Below, one piece after another: positions 7,179-14,019 of a DNA stretch of 22,725 nucleotides. The DNA is taken from assembly GCA_041497995.1 (NCBI GenBank), contig JBGQHM010000069.1:1-22725 (forward strand). Direction: 5' to 3'. The DNA comes from DATKMS01 sp041497995 (GTDB taxonomy: Bacteria > Desulfobacterota > Binatia > HRBIN30). Position 1 is the first letter of the stretch; each line of letters starts with the position of its first letter. The notes under the pieces are model-generated. The model worked only from the letters and a program-made list of their open reading frames with translations. It ran no database searches and had not been told where the DNA came from. A program made the position numbers and the translations under genes.

Positions 7179-7859
7179 ATGCTCGCCTCGCTAGCGGTGC
7201 GCGCCCTCATCTTCGATTTCGACGGCGTGCTCGCCGACACCGAAACGCTGCACTGCGCCGCGTTTCAGGCCGTGGCAGCAGGCATCGGTGTGATGATGAC
7301 ACGCGACGATTACTTCCAGCGCTTTCTGGGCTTGCCCGACCGGGACTGTTTGGCGGCATTGTGCGCCGGCGGCGGGCGGCAACTCTCAGCGGCAGCGCTC
7401 GACGACTTGTGCGCGCGCAAGCGGGCGGAATTTGCGCGCCGGGCACCGTCTGCACAGCTGTACGCGGGCGTCGCCGACACCGTGCGCCGCTTGCACCCGC
7501 ACTTCATCCTGGCCATCGCCTCGGGCGCCTTTCGGGACGAGATTGAGCCGCTCCTCGAACGTGCGCAGGTGCGTGAACTTTTCAGTGCGCTGGTCGGTGC
7601 TGAAGACGTGCGCGCCGGGAAGCCGGCGCCCGACCCGTTCTTGCACGCGCTGAAAGCAATCCAGCGTGCCGGCTGCGCGCCGATTGCGCCCGCCGACTGC
7701 GTGGTGATCGAAGATTCGCCCAACGGCATCATTGCGGCGCGCGCCGCGGGGATGCGGTGCGTGGGGGTCACCACGCATCACGATCGCGCCGCGCTGCACG
7801 CGGCGGATGCGGTGATTGAGGACGTCACGCAGCTGCGGGTGGAGGATTTGGATCGATGA
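7179..7859 (+). CDS. HAD-superfamily phosphatase (phosphoglycolate phosphatase / beta-phosphoglucomutase type)
   Basis: This is a 226-residue protein with the HAD motifs in order: IFDFDGVLADTE (nucleophile D13, general acid D15), LAIASGAF (motif II Ser), AGKPAPDPF (motif III Lys) and VVIEDSPNGI (motif IV acidic pair). The helical cap between motifs I and II makes it a subfamily I hydrolase like Gph or PgmB; DFDGVLADTE does not settle which. The start at 7179 (ATG) or the in-frame GTG at 7197 would both fit. The open frame extends to 7032, but only through the divergent regulator gene. The stop overlaps the next start (ATGA at 7856-7859), so it is translationally coupled to the histidine kinase. 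Confidence 0.88.
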   Translation: MLASLAVRALIFDFDGVLADTETLHCAAFQAVAAGIGVMMTRDDYFQRFLGLPDRDCLAALCAGGGRQLSAAALDDLCARKRAEFARRAPSAQLYAGVADTVRRLHPHFILAIASGAFRDEIEPLLERAQVRELFSALVGAEDVRAGKPAPDPFLHALKAIQRAGCAPIAPADCVVIEDSPNGIIAARAAGMRCVGVTTHHDRAALHAADAVIEDVTQLRVEDLDR

Positions 7860-9193
7860 CCGACACGCCCGTCCACCGCGCTGATCCCTTCTCCACCCTC
7901 ATTGAGGTCGGCACCGCCCTCTGCGGCACGCTGCACCTGCGTGAGCTGCTGGCCGCGATGATGGAGCGCGTGCGCGAGGTGCTCGACGCCGAGGCGTGCT
8001 CCGTGATGCTGGTCGATGAGCCGACGCACACGTTGCGCTGGGAAGTGGCGCTCGGCGAAGGGGCCGGCAAGCTGGACACGCTCTCGGTGCCGATCGGTCA
8101 AGGCATCAGCGGCCGCGTCGCACAGACCGGCGAGGTCATCCGCATCGAAGACGCGCACAACGACCCGCGCTGGGAGGGGCAGCGCTACGATCGCGAAACC
8201 GGCTTCACCACCCGGTCCATCCTCTGCCTGCCGATCCGCACGCGCGAGCGCGTCGTCGGTGTGGTGCAGGTGCTCAACCGCCGCGGCGGGCCGTTCACCG
8301 ACGAGGATCAGCAGCTGCTCGAAGCGCTCGCCAGCATGGGCGCGGTCGCGATCGAGAACGCGCGGCTGTATGAGAATCTCGAAGAAAATGTCCAGCAACG
8401 CACCGCCGAGCTGATGCAGACACTCGCCGAGCTGCGCGAGACGCAGGCGCAGCTCGTGCAGTCCGAGAAGATGGCGGCGCTCGGCGACCTCGTCGCCGGC
8501 GTGGCCCACGAGATCAACACGCCGTTGGGCGCGGTGGCGAGCAACACTGACCTGGTCGCCCGCGCCATGAACAAGGCCAAGGACGCGCTGGCCGACCCGG
8601 CGCAGATGGACAAGGCGATCAATTTTCTCGACCGCGGCGCCGCCATGGTCGACGTGAGCCGCGAAGCCTGCCGCCGCATCAACGAGATCGTCCGCAGCTT
8701 GCGCAACTTCGCCCGTCTCGACGAAGCGCAGCGCAAGCCCGCCGACCTGCACGAAGGCCTCGACTCGACGCTCACACTGGCCGGGCACCTGATGAAGAAC
8801 CGCATCACCGTTCAGCGCGACTACGGGCAGCTCCCGGCGGTGTACTGCTACGCCAACCAGCTCAACCAGGTGTTCCTCAACATCTTGGTCAACGCCGCCC
8901 AGTCCATCGACGGCCCCGGCGCGATCACCGTCCGCACGCGGTGCGCGCCGGAGGGAGCCGATGGCTCTGTCGTCGTCGAGATTTCCGACAGCGGCTGTGG
9001 TATCCCCCCCGAGGCCATGCAGAAGATCTTCAATCCCGGCTTCACGACCAAGGGCGTCGGCGTGGGAACGGGTCTGGGTCTGGCAATCTGCTATCGCATC
9101 GTCGCCAACCACCAGGGCAAGATTGAAGTCGACAGCGAAGTCGGTAAGGGTACGACCTTCCGAATCATCTTGCCGGTTGGTACAACGGCTTGA
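7856..9193 (+). CDS. GAF-domain sensor histidine kinase
   Basis: This is a 445-residue cytoplasmic kinase. A GAF domain spans about residues 12-172 (VPIGQGISGRVAQTGE, then LCLPIRTRERVVGVVQVLNR). A coiled coil follows (ENLEENVQQRTAELMQTL), then HisKA with H218 in LVAGVAHEINTPLGAV, and HATPase_c with the N-box NQVFLNILVNAAQS, G1 DSGCGIP, the F-box region IFNPGFTTK and G2 GVGTGLGLAI. There is no membrane segment and no receiver domain, so the signal is probably soluble (small ligand or redox state sensed by GAF). It overlaps the HAD gene by 4 bp and is followed 35 bp later by a LolA-like gene. The nearest receiver is the divergent single-domain regulator at 6630-7130. Confidence 0.93.
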   Translation: MTDTPVHRADPFSTLIEVGTALCGTLHLRELLAAMMERVREVLDAEACSVMLVDEPTHTLRWEVALGEGAGKLDTLSVPIGQGISGRVAQTGEVIRIEDAHNDPRWEGQRYDRETGFTTRSILCLPIRTRERVVGVVQVLNRRGGPFTDEDQQLLEALASMGAVAIENARLYENLEENVQQRTAELMQTLAELRETQAQLVQSEKMAALGDLVAGVAHEINTPLGAVASNTDLVARAMNKAKDALADPAQMDKAINFLDRGAAMVDVSREACRRINEIVRSLRNFARLDEAQRKPADLHEGLDSTLTLAGHLMKNRITVQRDYGQLPAVYCYANQLNQVFLNILVNAAQSIDGPGAITVRTRCAPEGADGSVVVEISDSGCGIPPEAMQKIFNPGFTTKGVGVGTGLGLAICYRIVANHQGKIEVDSEVGKGTTFRIILPVGTTA

Positions 9194-9215
9194 ATCCTGA
9201 GAACTCGAATCGGCG

Positions 9216-9221
9216 AAGGAG
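9216..9221 (+). promoter_or_regulatory. Shine-Dalgarno site fixing the LolA-like start
   Basis: AAGGAG lies seven bases before the ATG at 9229. It selects MKSRLLSLVATGAVML, a normal signal peptide, over the upstream in-frame start at 9190, which overlaps the kinase stop and would add a charged extension before the signal peptide. Confidence 0.8.
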
Positions 9222-9228
9222 AGACCAG

Positions 9229-9996
9229 ATGAAGAGTCGATTGCTGTCACTTGTAGCCACAGGGGCCGTGATGCTGGCCGCCCTCGCATTGCCGGGGAGC
9301 GCCGATGAGAGCGCGCTCGAGCTCACGACGCGCCTCCGCGACGCCGCACCGAAGACCCCGCTATTCGCCAAGGGGAAGATCACCTCCGATCGCGGCCTCA
9401 CCCGCGACCTCGAGCTCAGTCACAAGCAGCTGACCCCAGAGATCGACGCCAGCTACATGGAGGTCACCGCGCCGATGGACCTCAAGGACACGCGCTTTCT
9501 CTTCTTGGACCACAAGACCGGGCGCGATGAGCAGTTCATCTACGTGCCAGCGGCGAAGCGGGTCATCCAGGTCGGCGGACAGACGCGCAAGCAATCCTTC
9601 CTCGGCTCGGAGTTCTACGTCGGGGATTTCGCGCAGCCGGAGATCGATGCGTTCACGTACAGCTTCGTCGGCGACGAGACCGTCGGCGGCCGCCCGTGCA
9701 AACTGGTACAGGCCGTGCCGAAGAACCTCGACGACGCACTCTACAGCAAGAGCATCACCGCCATCGATCCCAAGGACCTGGTGGTCATGCGCACCGAGCT
9801 GTTCGACGACAAGGGGAAGCTGCAGAAGGTGTGGACTATCGAGAAGATCGAGAAGATCGACGGCCAGTGGACGCCGCTGCGGCAGAAGATCGAGGACGTG
9901 CAAGAAAAGCACTGGTCGCAGCTCGAGATGAGCGACATCAAGTACGACGCGCAGCTGCCCGACGACAGATTCAACAAATCGTACCTGATGCGCTAG
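9229..9996 (+). CDS. LolA-like outer-membrane lipoprotein-sorting protein
   Basis: This is a 255-residue secreted protein. A Sec signal peptide covers about residues 1-25 (MKSRLLSLVATGAVML..., probable cleavage after GSA). The mature part fits the LolA-like / DUF4292-like beta-rich family usually annotated outer membrane lipoprotein-sorting protein: LFLDHKTGRDEQFIYVPA, KRVIQVGG, then FAQPEIDAFTYSFVGDETV and GRPCKLVQAVPK. Such proteins form a half-barrel that shields an acyl chain or lipid in the periplasm and often sit beside RND exporters. No RND gene is seen here. The gene follows the histidine kinase by 35 bp in the same direction, and its stop is followed at once by an inverted repeat. 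Confidence 0.85.
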   Translation: MKSRLLSLVATGAVMLAALALPGSADESALELTTRLRDAAPKTPLFAKGKITSDRGLTRDLELSHKQLTPEIDASYMEVTAPMDLKDTRFLFLDHKTGRDEQFIYVPAAKRVIQVGGQTRKQSFLGSEFYVGDFAQPEIDAFTYSFVGDETVGGRPCKLVQAVPKNLDDALYSKSITAIDPKDLVVMRTELFDDKGKLQKVWTIEKIEKIDGQWTPLRQKIEDVQEKHWSQLEMSDIKYDAQLPDDRFNKSYLMR

Positions 9997-10000
9997 AGCG

Positions 10001-10063
10001 GAACTGAGTCACTGAATCATCGGTTCAATGCCTCAGTGATGCAATGATGCAATGACTCGGTTC
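10001..10063. repeat. Inverted repeat (type C) behind the LolA-like gene
   Basis: Arms 10001-10029 and 10035-10063 are imperfect inverted copies (about 22 of 29 positions) with a 5-bp loop. The right arm has an 8-bp tandem (gatgcaat twice, from 10038). It begins four bases after the stop of the LolA-like gene and ends 14 bases before the symporter start. The architecture is like types A and B, but the unit sequence differs. It may act as an mRNA stabiliser or attenuator within the operon. No U-tract is present. Confidence 0.65.
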
Positions 10064-10077
10064 TCCGCAGCAACTGG

Positions 10078-11871
10078 ATGCTAGCCCACAGCGACGTCCT
10101 GCCGGCCGCGCCGCCGCAGCTGGAGCCACCCACAGATGAGCGCGTCTCGCTGGGGATCAAGCTCGCCTACGGCTTGCCCAACTTCGCGGGCGCCGCGATG
10201 CTGGTGCCCATCCTCATCCACATGCCGAAGTTCTACGCCGACGTGGTGGTGGTGCCGCTCGGTTACTTGGCAATCGCGATTGCCGTGGCGCGTGCGCTCG
10301 ATGCGCTCAGTGACCCACTCTTCGGGTGGATGTCGGATCGCACGCAGACGCGCTGGGGCCGGCGCCGACCGTACATCGCCGTCGGCGCCCCGCTGTGCGC
10401 GATCGCCTTCTATGCGCTGTTTACGCCACCCGAGGTGCTGCAGCGCACGCAGGCCGCCCTGTGGTTCGGGGTCACCTTCATCCTGTACTCCGTGTTCCAT
10501 ACCCTCTACGCGCTGCCGCACTACGCGCTCGGGCCGGAGCTGACACTCGACTACCACGAGCGTTCGCGCTTGTTCGGCGTGCGTGAAGCGTTCACCATCC
10601 TCGGCACGATCGTCGCCTCGGTCGCCCCAGGCGTGCTCATCGACGGGTTCGGCATGGACGAGCGGCGCGCCTTCTCGTCGATCGGCGCGGTGATGGCGAT
10701 CTTGCTCGTCGTGCTTTACGGTTTGCTCGTGCTCGTCGTACGCGAGCGTCCTGACTTCGTCACCCGCGAATCGAATCCCTTCGTGCCGGGCGTGCGGCGT
10801 GCATTGCGCAACCGGCCCTTCCGCATCCTGCTGCTGACCTACGTGGTCGGCAGCATCGCCGGCGCGATTCCTGGTACGCTGATGCCGTTCTTCAACTCCT
10901 ACGTCATCCGCCCGCAGAACGAGGCGCGCTGGCTGGCGATCTTCCTGGCCACCTATTTCGCGTCCGGGTTCCTCTGCCTGCCGATGTGGGTGTTGCTGGC
11001 GCGGCGTTTTGGAAAGCGCCCGACGTGGTTGGCGAGCTTCGTGATGGGGATTACCGGTGGCGCGGCGATGTTCTTCCTCGGTCAGGGCGACACCATCGGG
11101 TTGTTGATCCTGATCGCGTGGGCAGGGTCGAGCTTTGGCGCCGGCCTGTTCCTCGGCCCGGCGATGCAGGCGGACGTGATCGACTACGACGAGCTGCATA
11201 CCGGCAAGCGCCGCGAAGCGCAGTACAGCGCCTTCTGGGCAATGCTGCCGAAGTTCGTCGCCATCCCGAGCGCTGCCATCCCAATCGCCATCCTCGGTTC
11301 GATCGGCTACGTGCCCAACGCCGTGCAGAGCGCGCGCGTGGTCCTGGCGATCAAAGCCATCTTCGCGCTGACACCGGCGTTCTTCTCAACGCTGGCCTTC
11401 TTCATCGCCTGGCGCTTCGCCATCGACGAGGGCGTGCATCGCGCCATCCTGCAAGGCATCGCGCAGCACCGGCGAGGCGAGAATGCGGTCGATCCGCTCA
11501 CCGGAGAGGTGCTGGCACCGCCGGCAGGGCGCGCCGTCGGCGAGGATGATGGATGGTTCCTCGACCATTTCTCGCAACGCGAGCTGGCCCGCTTCCTGCG
11601 GCGCGGACAGCGCAGCATCGTCCGCGACGTCTGGCTCGCGGCCGCGGGAGCGATGGGCGTGTGCCTGGGCGCAGCCGTGCTGGTCGCAAGCAAGGTCACG
11701 AGCCTGGAGGTGGATCCCGGACCGATCCCGGTCCTGGCAATCGTCACCTCCGGCTTCGCGTTCGCCGTCGGGGTATTCCACTTGCTGCGCGTACGCGCGG
11801 CGGGGCAGCTCGCGGCAGGGACCATACCGAACGAGGTCGTCCGTGCCCATCTGAGCGTGCCGACGCCGTAG
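10078..11871 (+). CDS. GPH-family (MelB-like) MFS symporter with C-terminal extension
   Basis: This is a 597-residue inner-membrane transporter. The N-half carries the glycoside-pentoside-hexuronide:cation symporter signature ARALDALSDPLFGWMSDR followed by TRWGRRRPYI. D75 and D79 align with MelB's cation-site aspartates D55 and D59. A second loop motif, GMDERRAFS, and further helices complete twelve segments by about residue 460. Beyond that is an unusual tail: a charged cytoplasmic linker (about 465-520) and two more hydrophobic segments (about 521-540 and 551-572). Family members are usually about 450-480 residues long. The substrate could be a sugar, glycoside or related metabolite; envelope-linked GPH relatives of unknown substrate are common. 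No convincing Shine-Dalgarno precedes the ATG at 10078. Confidence 0.88.
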   Translation: MLAHSDVLPAAPPQLEPPTDERVSLGIKLAYGLPNFAGAAMLVPILIHMPKFYADVVVVPLGYLAIAIAVARALDALSDPLFGWMSDRTQTRWGRRRPYIAVGAPLCAIAFYALFTPPEVLQRTQAALWFGVTFILYSVFHTLYALPHYALGPELTLDYHERSRLFGVREAFTILGTIVASVAPGVLIDGFGMDERRAFSSIGAVMAILLVVLYGLLVLVVRERPDFVTRESNPFVPGVRRALRNRPFRILLLTYVVGSIAGAIPGTLMPFFNSYVIRPQNEARWLAIFLATYFASGFLCLPMWVLLARRFGKRPTWLASFVMGITGGAAMFFLGQGDTIGLLILIAWAGSSFGAGLFLGPAMQADVIDYDELHTGKRREAQYSAFWAMLPKFVAIPSAAIPIAILGSIGYVPNAVQSARVVLAIKAIFALTPAFFSTLAFFIAWRFAIDEGVHRAILQGIAQHRRGENAVDPLTGEVLAPPAGRAVGEDDGWFLDHFSQRELARFLRRGQRSIVRDVWLAAAGAMGVCLGAAVLVASKVTSLEVDPGPIPVLAIVTSGFAFAVGVFHLLRVRAAGQLAAGTIPNEVVRAHLSVPTP

Positions 11872-11983
11872 TCACGTGGTCGTGCAGCCTGTTGCATGAG
11901 CCGTTGAAGATTCGTATGCATGCGGCAGCCGGCACACGCGAAGTGGGCGCCAGCACGATTACATCACCGAGAGGGAGGATCGC

Positions 11984-12724
11984 ATGAAGACATCGACACA
12001 GAAGGGAATGCAGGCCGCGTCGGCAGGAGTTCTGACGGCGCTGTGCATCACGTTCGTCGCGAGTGGTTGCTATGTGACCCAACAGGCGTCGCTCGAGTCC
12101 GTCAAAAAATCGGGATTCCTCGGCGACTATTCGCGGCTGACGCCCGGCAACACCGAGAAGGGCCAGGCGCTGCTTCGCTACCTCAACCCAGCCGCGAATT
12201 GGCGCCAGTACAACAAGGTCATCATCGATCCCGTGACCTTCTGGGGCGATGACAAGAGCAAGATCTCGCCGGATACGCAGCTGGCGTTGACCACCTACTT
12301 CCACGCCGCCCTAGAGAAGGACTGTGCAGGAAAATTGCAGGTCGTCGACCAGCCGGGTCCCGGCGTGATGAAGCTGCAGGTGGCGATCACCGATGCCGAA
12401 AGCGCGACGCCCGTTCTGCGTACGGTGTCACTGGTTGTGCCGCAGGCGCGCGTCCTCGGCAGGCTGGGGTCGCTGGTGACGGGAAGCTTTGCATTTTCCG
12501 GCGAGGCCCAGGTGGAAGCGCGGCTCACCGATGCATCGACCGGCCAGACCCTCGCCGAGGTCGTGGACAAGCGCCTCGGGGGAAACAACGTCAAGGCGGC
12601 AGCCCAATGGCAGTGGGGTGATGCCGAAAATGCCATGGACGCGTGGGCGCAGATGTTTGCGAACCGGGTCTACGCCTGGACGACCGGTGCGGCAGCGCCT
12701 GGCGATCCGCCGCCGTCGAGCTAG
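11984..12724 (+). CDS. DUF3313-family lipoprotein
   Basis: This is a 246-residue protein. It has a signal peptide with the lipobox ASGC (lipidated C29), preceded by a long N-region of about 10 residues. The mature sequence opens with the family hallmark SGFLGDYSRLTPG and continues with LRYLNPAANW, YNKVIIDPVTFW and a C-terminal WGDAENAMDAWA region, all typical of DUF3313. Function is not established; members are predicted outer-membrane lipoproteins. A strong GGGAGG (11973-11978) precedes the ATG by five bases. It is 112 bp behind the symporter; the gap shows no clear hairpin. A strong hairpin follows the stop. Confidence 0.85.
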   Translation: MKTSTQKGMQAASAGVLTALCITFVASGCYVTQQASLESVKKSGFLGDYSRLTPGNTEKGQALLRYLNPAANWRQYNKVIIDPVTFWGDDKSKISPDTQLALTTYFHAALEKDCAGKLQVVDQPGPGVMKLQVAITDAESATPVLRTVSLVVPQARVLGRLGSLVTGSFAFSGEAQVEARLTDASTGQTLAEVVDKRLGGNNVKAAAQWQWGDAENAMDAWAQMFANRVYAWTTGAAAPGDPPPSS

Positions 12725-12737
12725 GGCACTCCTTCGA

Positions 12738-12776
12738 CCGACACGAGGGCTGTAAGCGTCCCAGCCCTCGTGTTGG
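12738..12776 (+). terminator. Stem-loop after the DUF3313 gene, probable terminator
   Basis: acacgagggctg (12741-12752) and cagccctcgtgt (12762-12773) form a perfect 12-bp stem with a 9-base loop. It extends through a G-U pair and two further pairs to 12738/12776. It starts 14 bases after the stop of the lipoprotein gene. There is no T-run, so it may be an intrinsic terminator of the U-less kind or a 3'-end stabiliser. It probably ends the transcription unit that starts at 7179. Confidence 0.65.
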
Positions 12777-12829
12777 CACCGCGCTCGCGACGCATCGCCG
12801 TCCGTCGCACAGCGTGATACGAGCACGCC

Positions 12830-13924
12830 ATGGTGTCCGGCGAGACCAGCCCGCGCGCATCCGCATGGCTGGCGAATGCGCCGATCGACTTGGCGATGGC
12901 CTTCGGGTGGCTACCGTTCTACGCGTGGCTGCTCAGCACGCCTGTCGTTGGTGACGTCGCCGACGCGGCGTACCTGCCGGCGTTGAAGCTGGCGGCGGTC
13001 GTCGCGCTCAGCGTGAACTTCGTTCATCGGCACTTCGTGTACTTCCTGTTCTTCGGCGACGCGCAGCAGCGGGCGCGGCATCCGCGCGCGCTGTGGTTGG
13101 CGCCGCTGGTCGTCATCGGGTTGGTGTTGCCGACGCGGCTGTGGTCGCCGCCCGTCTTCGCCGTTGTCGCCGCTGCGTTCGCCGCGTGGAACGTCTGGCA
13201 CACCCTGATGCAGCGTCACGGCATCGCGCGTGCCTATGCGGTCAAGGGTGGCGGTGGCCTCGACGACGGCGCCCACGCCCGCCGCGATGTGCGCCTGCTG
13301 TGGGCGCTCGCCGTGTGCACGGCGGTGTGCGTAGTCATGTTCCGTCAGGACACGTTCTACGGGCGGGCGGATCGGGCGCTCGCGGGCATCCACGTTGTGG
13401 TCGCACAGGAGCATCCGTCGATTGGCTGGGCGCTGCTTGCCGTGGCCAGTCTGATGGCCACAGCCATGCTGATCCCGTGGGTCCGCGCCGAGGCACAGGC
13501 GAGCCCCCGTGTGGGGCGCGCTCCGCGGCTGGTGTTCTGGGCGTCGAGCCTCTGTCTGCTCGGCGTCTTCGTCGTGCACGGACCGATTGTTGGGTATCTC
13601 GTCTTCGGCTTCGCGCACTCAATCGAGTACATCCTGTTCGTGTATCTCTTCTCGCACCACAGGATCGCGCGCGGCGACACGGCACCGAGCGCGCGCACGT
13701 TCGGGAGCGCAATCTCTCTCGTCACGCTGTCGGCCGTCCTGTTCGCCCTCTTCGCGGCGGCGCGCCAGGTGTGGATGGTGCCGCTCTTCGTCGTCTACTA
13801 CACCGCGACCTCGGCGCTGCACTATTTCTATGATGGATTGATCTGGAAGATGCGCCGCCCCGAAGTGCGCGCGCCGATCGTCGCGTGGGCCAGCAACCGT
13901 CCGATCGTAACAACCCAACCCTGA
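12830..13924 (+). CDS. Polytopic membrane protein with conserved-looking histidine motifs
   Basis: This is a 364-residue protein with about eight or nine hydrophobic segments and no signal peptide cleavage site. I do not recognise a named family. Histidines fall at helix ends in motif-like settings: NFVHRHFVYFLFF (H66, H68), WNVWHTLMQRHGIARAYAVK (H124, H130), FGFAHSIEYILFVY (H263) and SALHYFYDGLIWKMRRPEV (H331). Such spacing recalls membrane di-metal oxygenases and the Brp/Blh family, but the match is by pattern only. The ATG at 12830 lacks a good Shine-Dalgarno. The 3' 150 bp of this gene has a decayed second copy at 17412-17588, beyond the large cyclase gene. Confidence 0.75.
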   Translation: MVSGETSPRASAWLANAPIDLAMAFGWLPFYAWLLSTPVVGDVADAAYLPALKLAAVVALSVNFVHRHFVYFLFFGDAQQRARHPRALWLAPLVVIGLVLPTRLWSPPVFAVVAAAFAAWNVWHTLMQRHGIARAYAVKGGGGLDDGAHARRDVRLLWALAVCTAVCVVMFRQDTFYGRADRALAGIHVVVAQEHPSIGWALLAVASLMATAMLIPWVRAEAQASPRVGRAPRLVFWASSLCLLGVFVVHGPIVGYLVFGFAHSIEYILFVYLFSHHRIARGDTAPSARTFGSAISLVTLSAVLFALFAAARQVWMVPLFVVYYTATSALHYFYDGLIWKMRRPEVRAPIVAWASNRPIVTTQP

Positions 13925-14019
13925 TGACACAGAAGCAACCACCGATGCACACCGATGGGCCCTGAACGAGCGGGAGTCCCTCCTTCTTCGGCAGCGCGGT
14001 TGGGTGTACGGTTCGGGAG

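Noticed and set aside
7778..9289. Minus-strand open frame of 503 codons opposite the histidine kinase
   Set aside because: The plus strand encodes complete GAF, HisKA and HATPase motifs; the antisense translation is low in recognisable structure and rich in His/Arg/Asp, typical of a shadow frame.
10001..10063. Rho-independent terminator after the LolA-like gene
   Set aside because: The stem is long and imperfect, and no T-run follows on either strand; the repeat explanation is better supported.
10081..11199. Minus-strand open frame of 372 codons opposite the GPH symporter
   Set aside because: It is a charged, His/Arg-rich shadow of the transporter gene.
13939..13960. Short direct repeat caccgatg before the large cyclase gene
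   Set aside because: Only two 8-bp copies with no dyad; it may be a remnant of a heptamer-type repeat but is too short to support.
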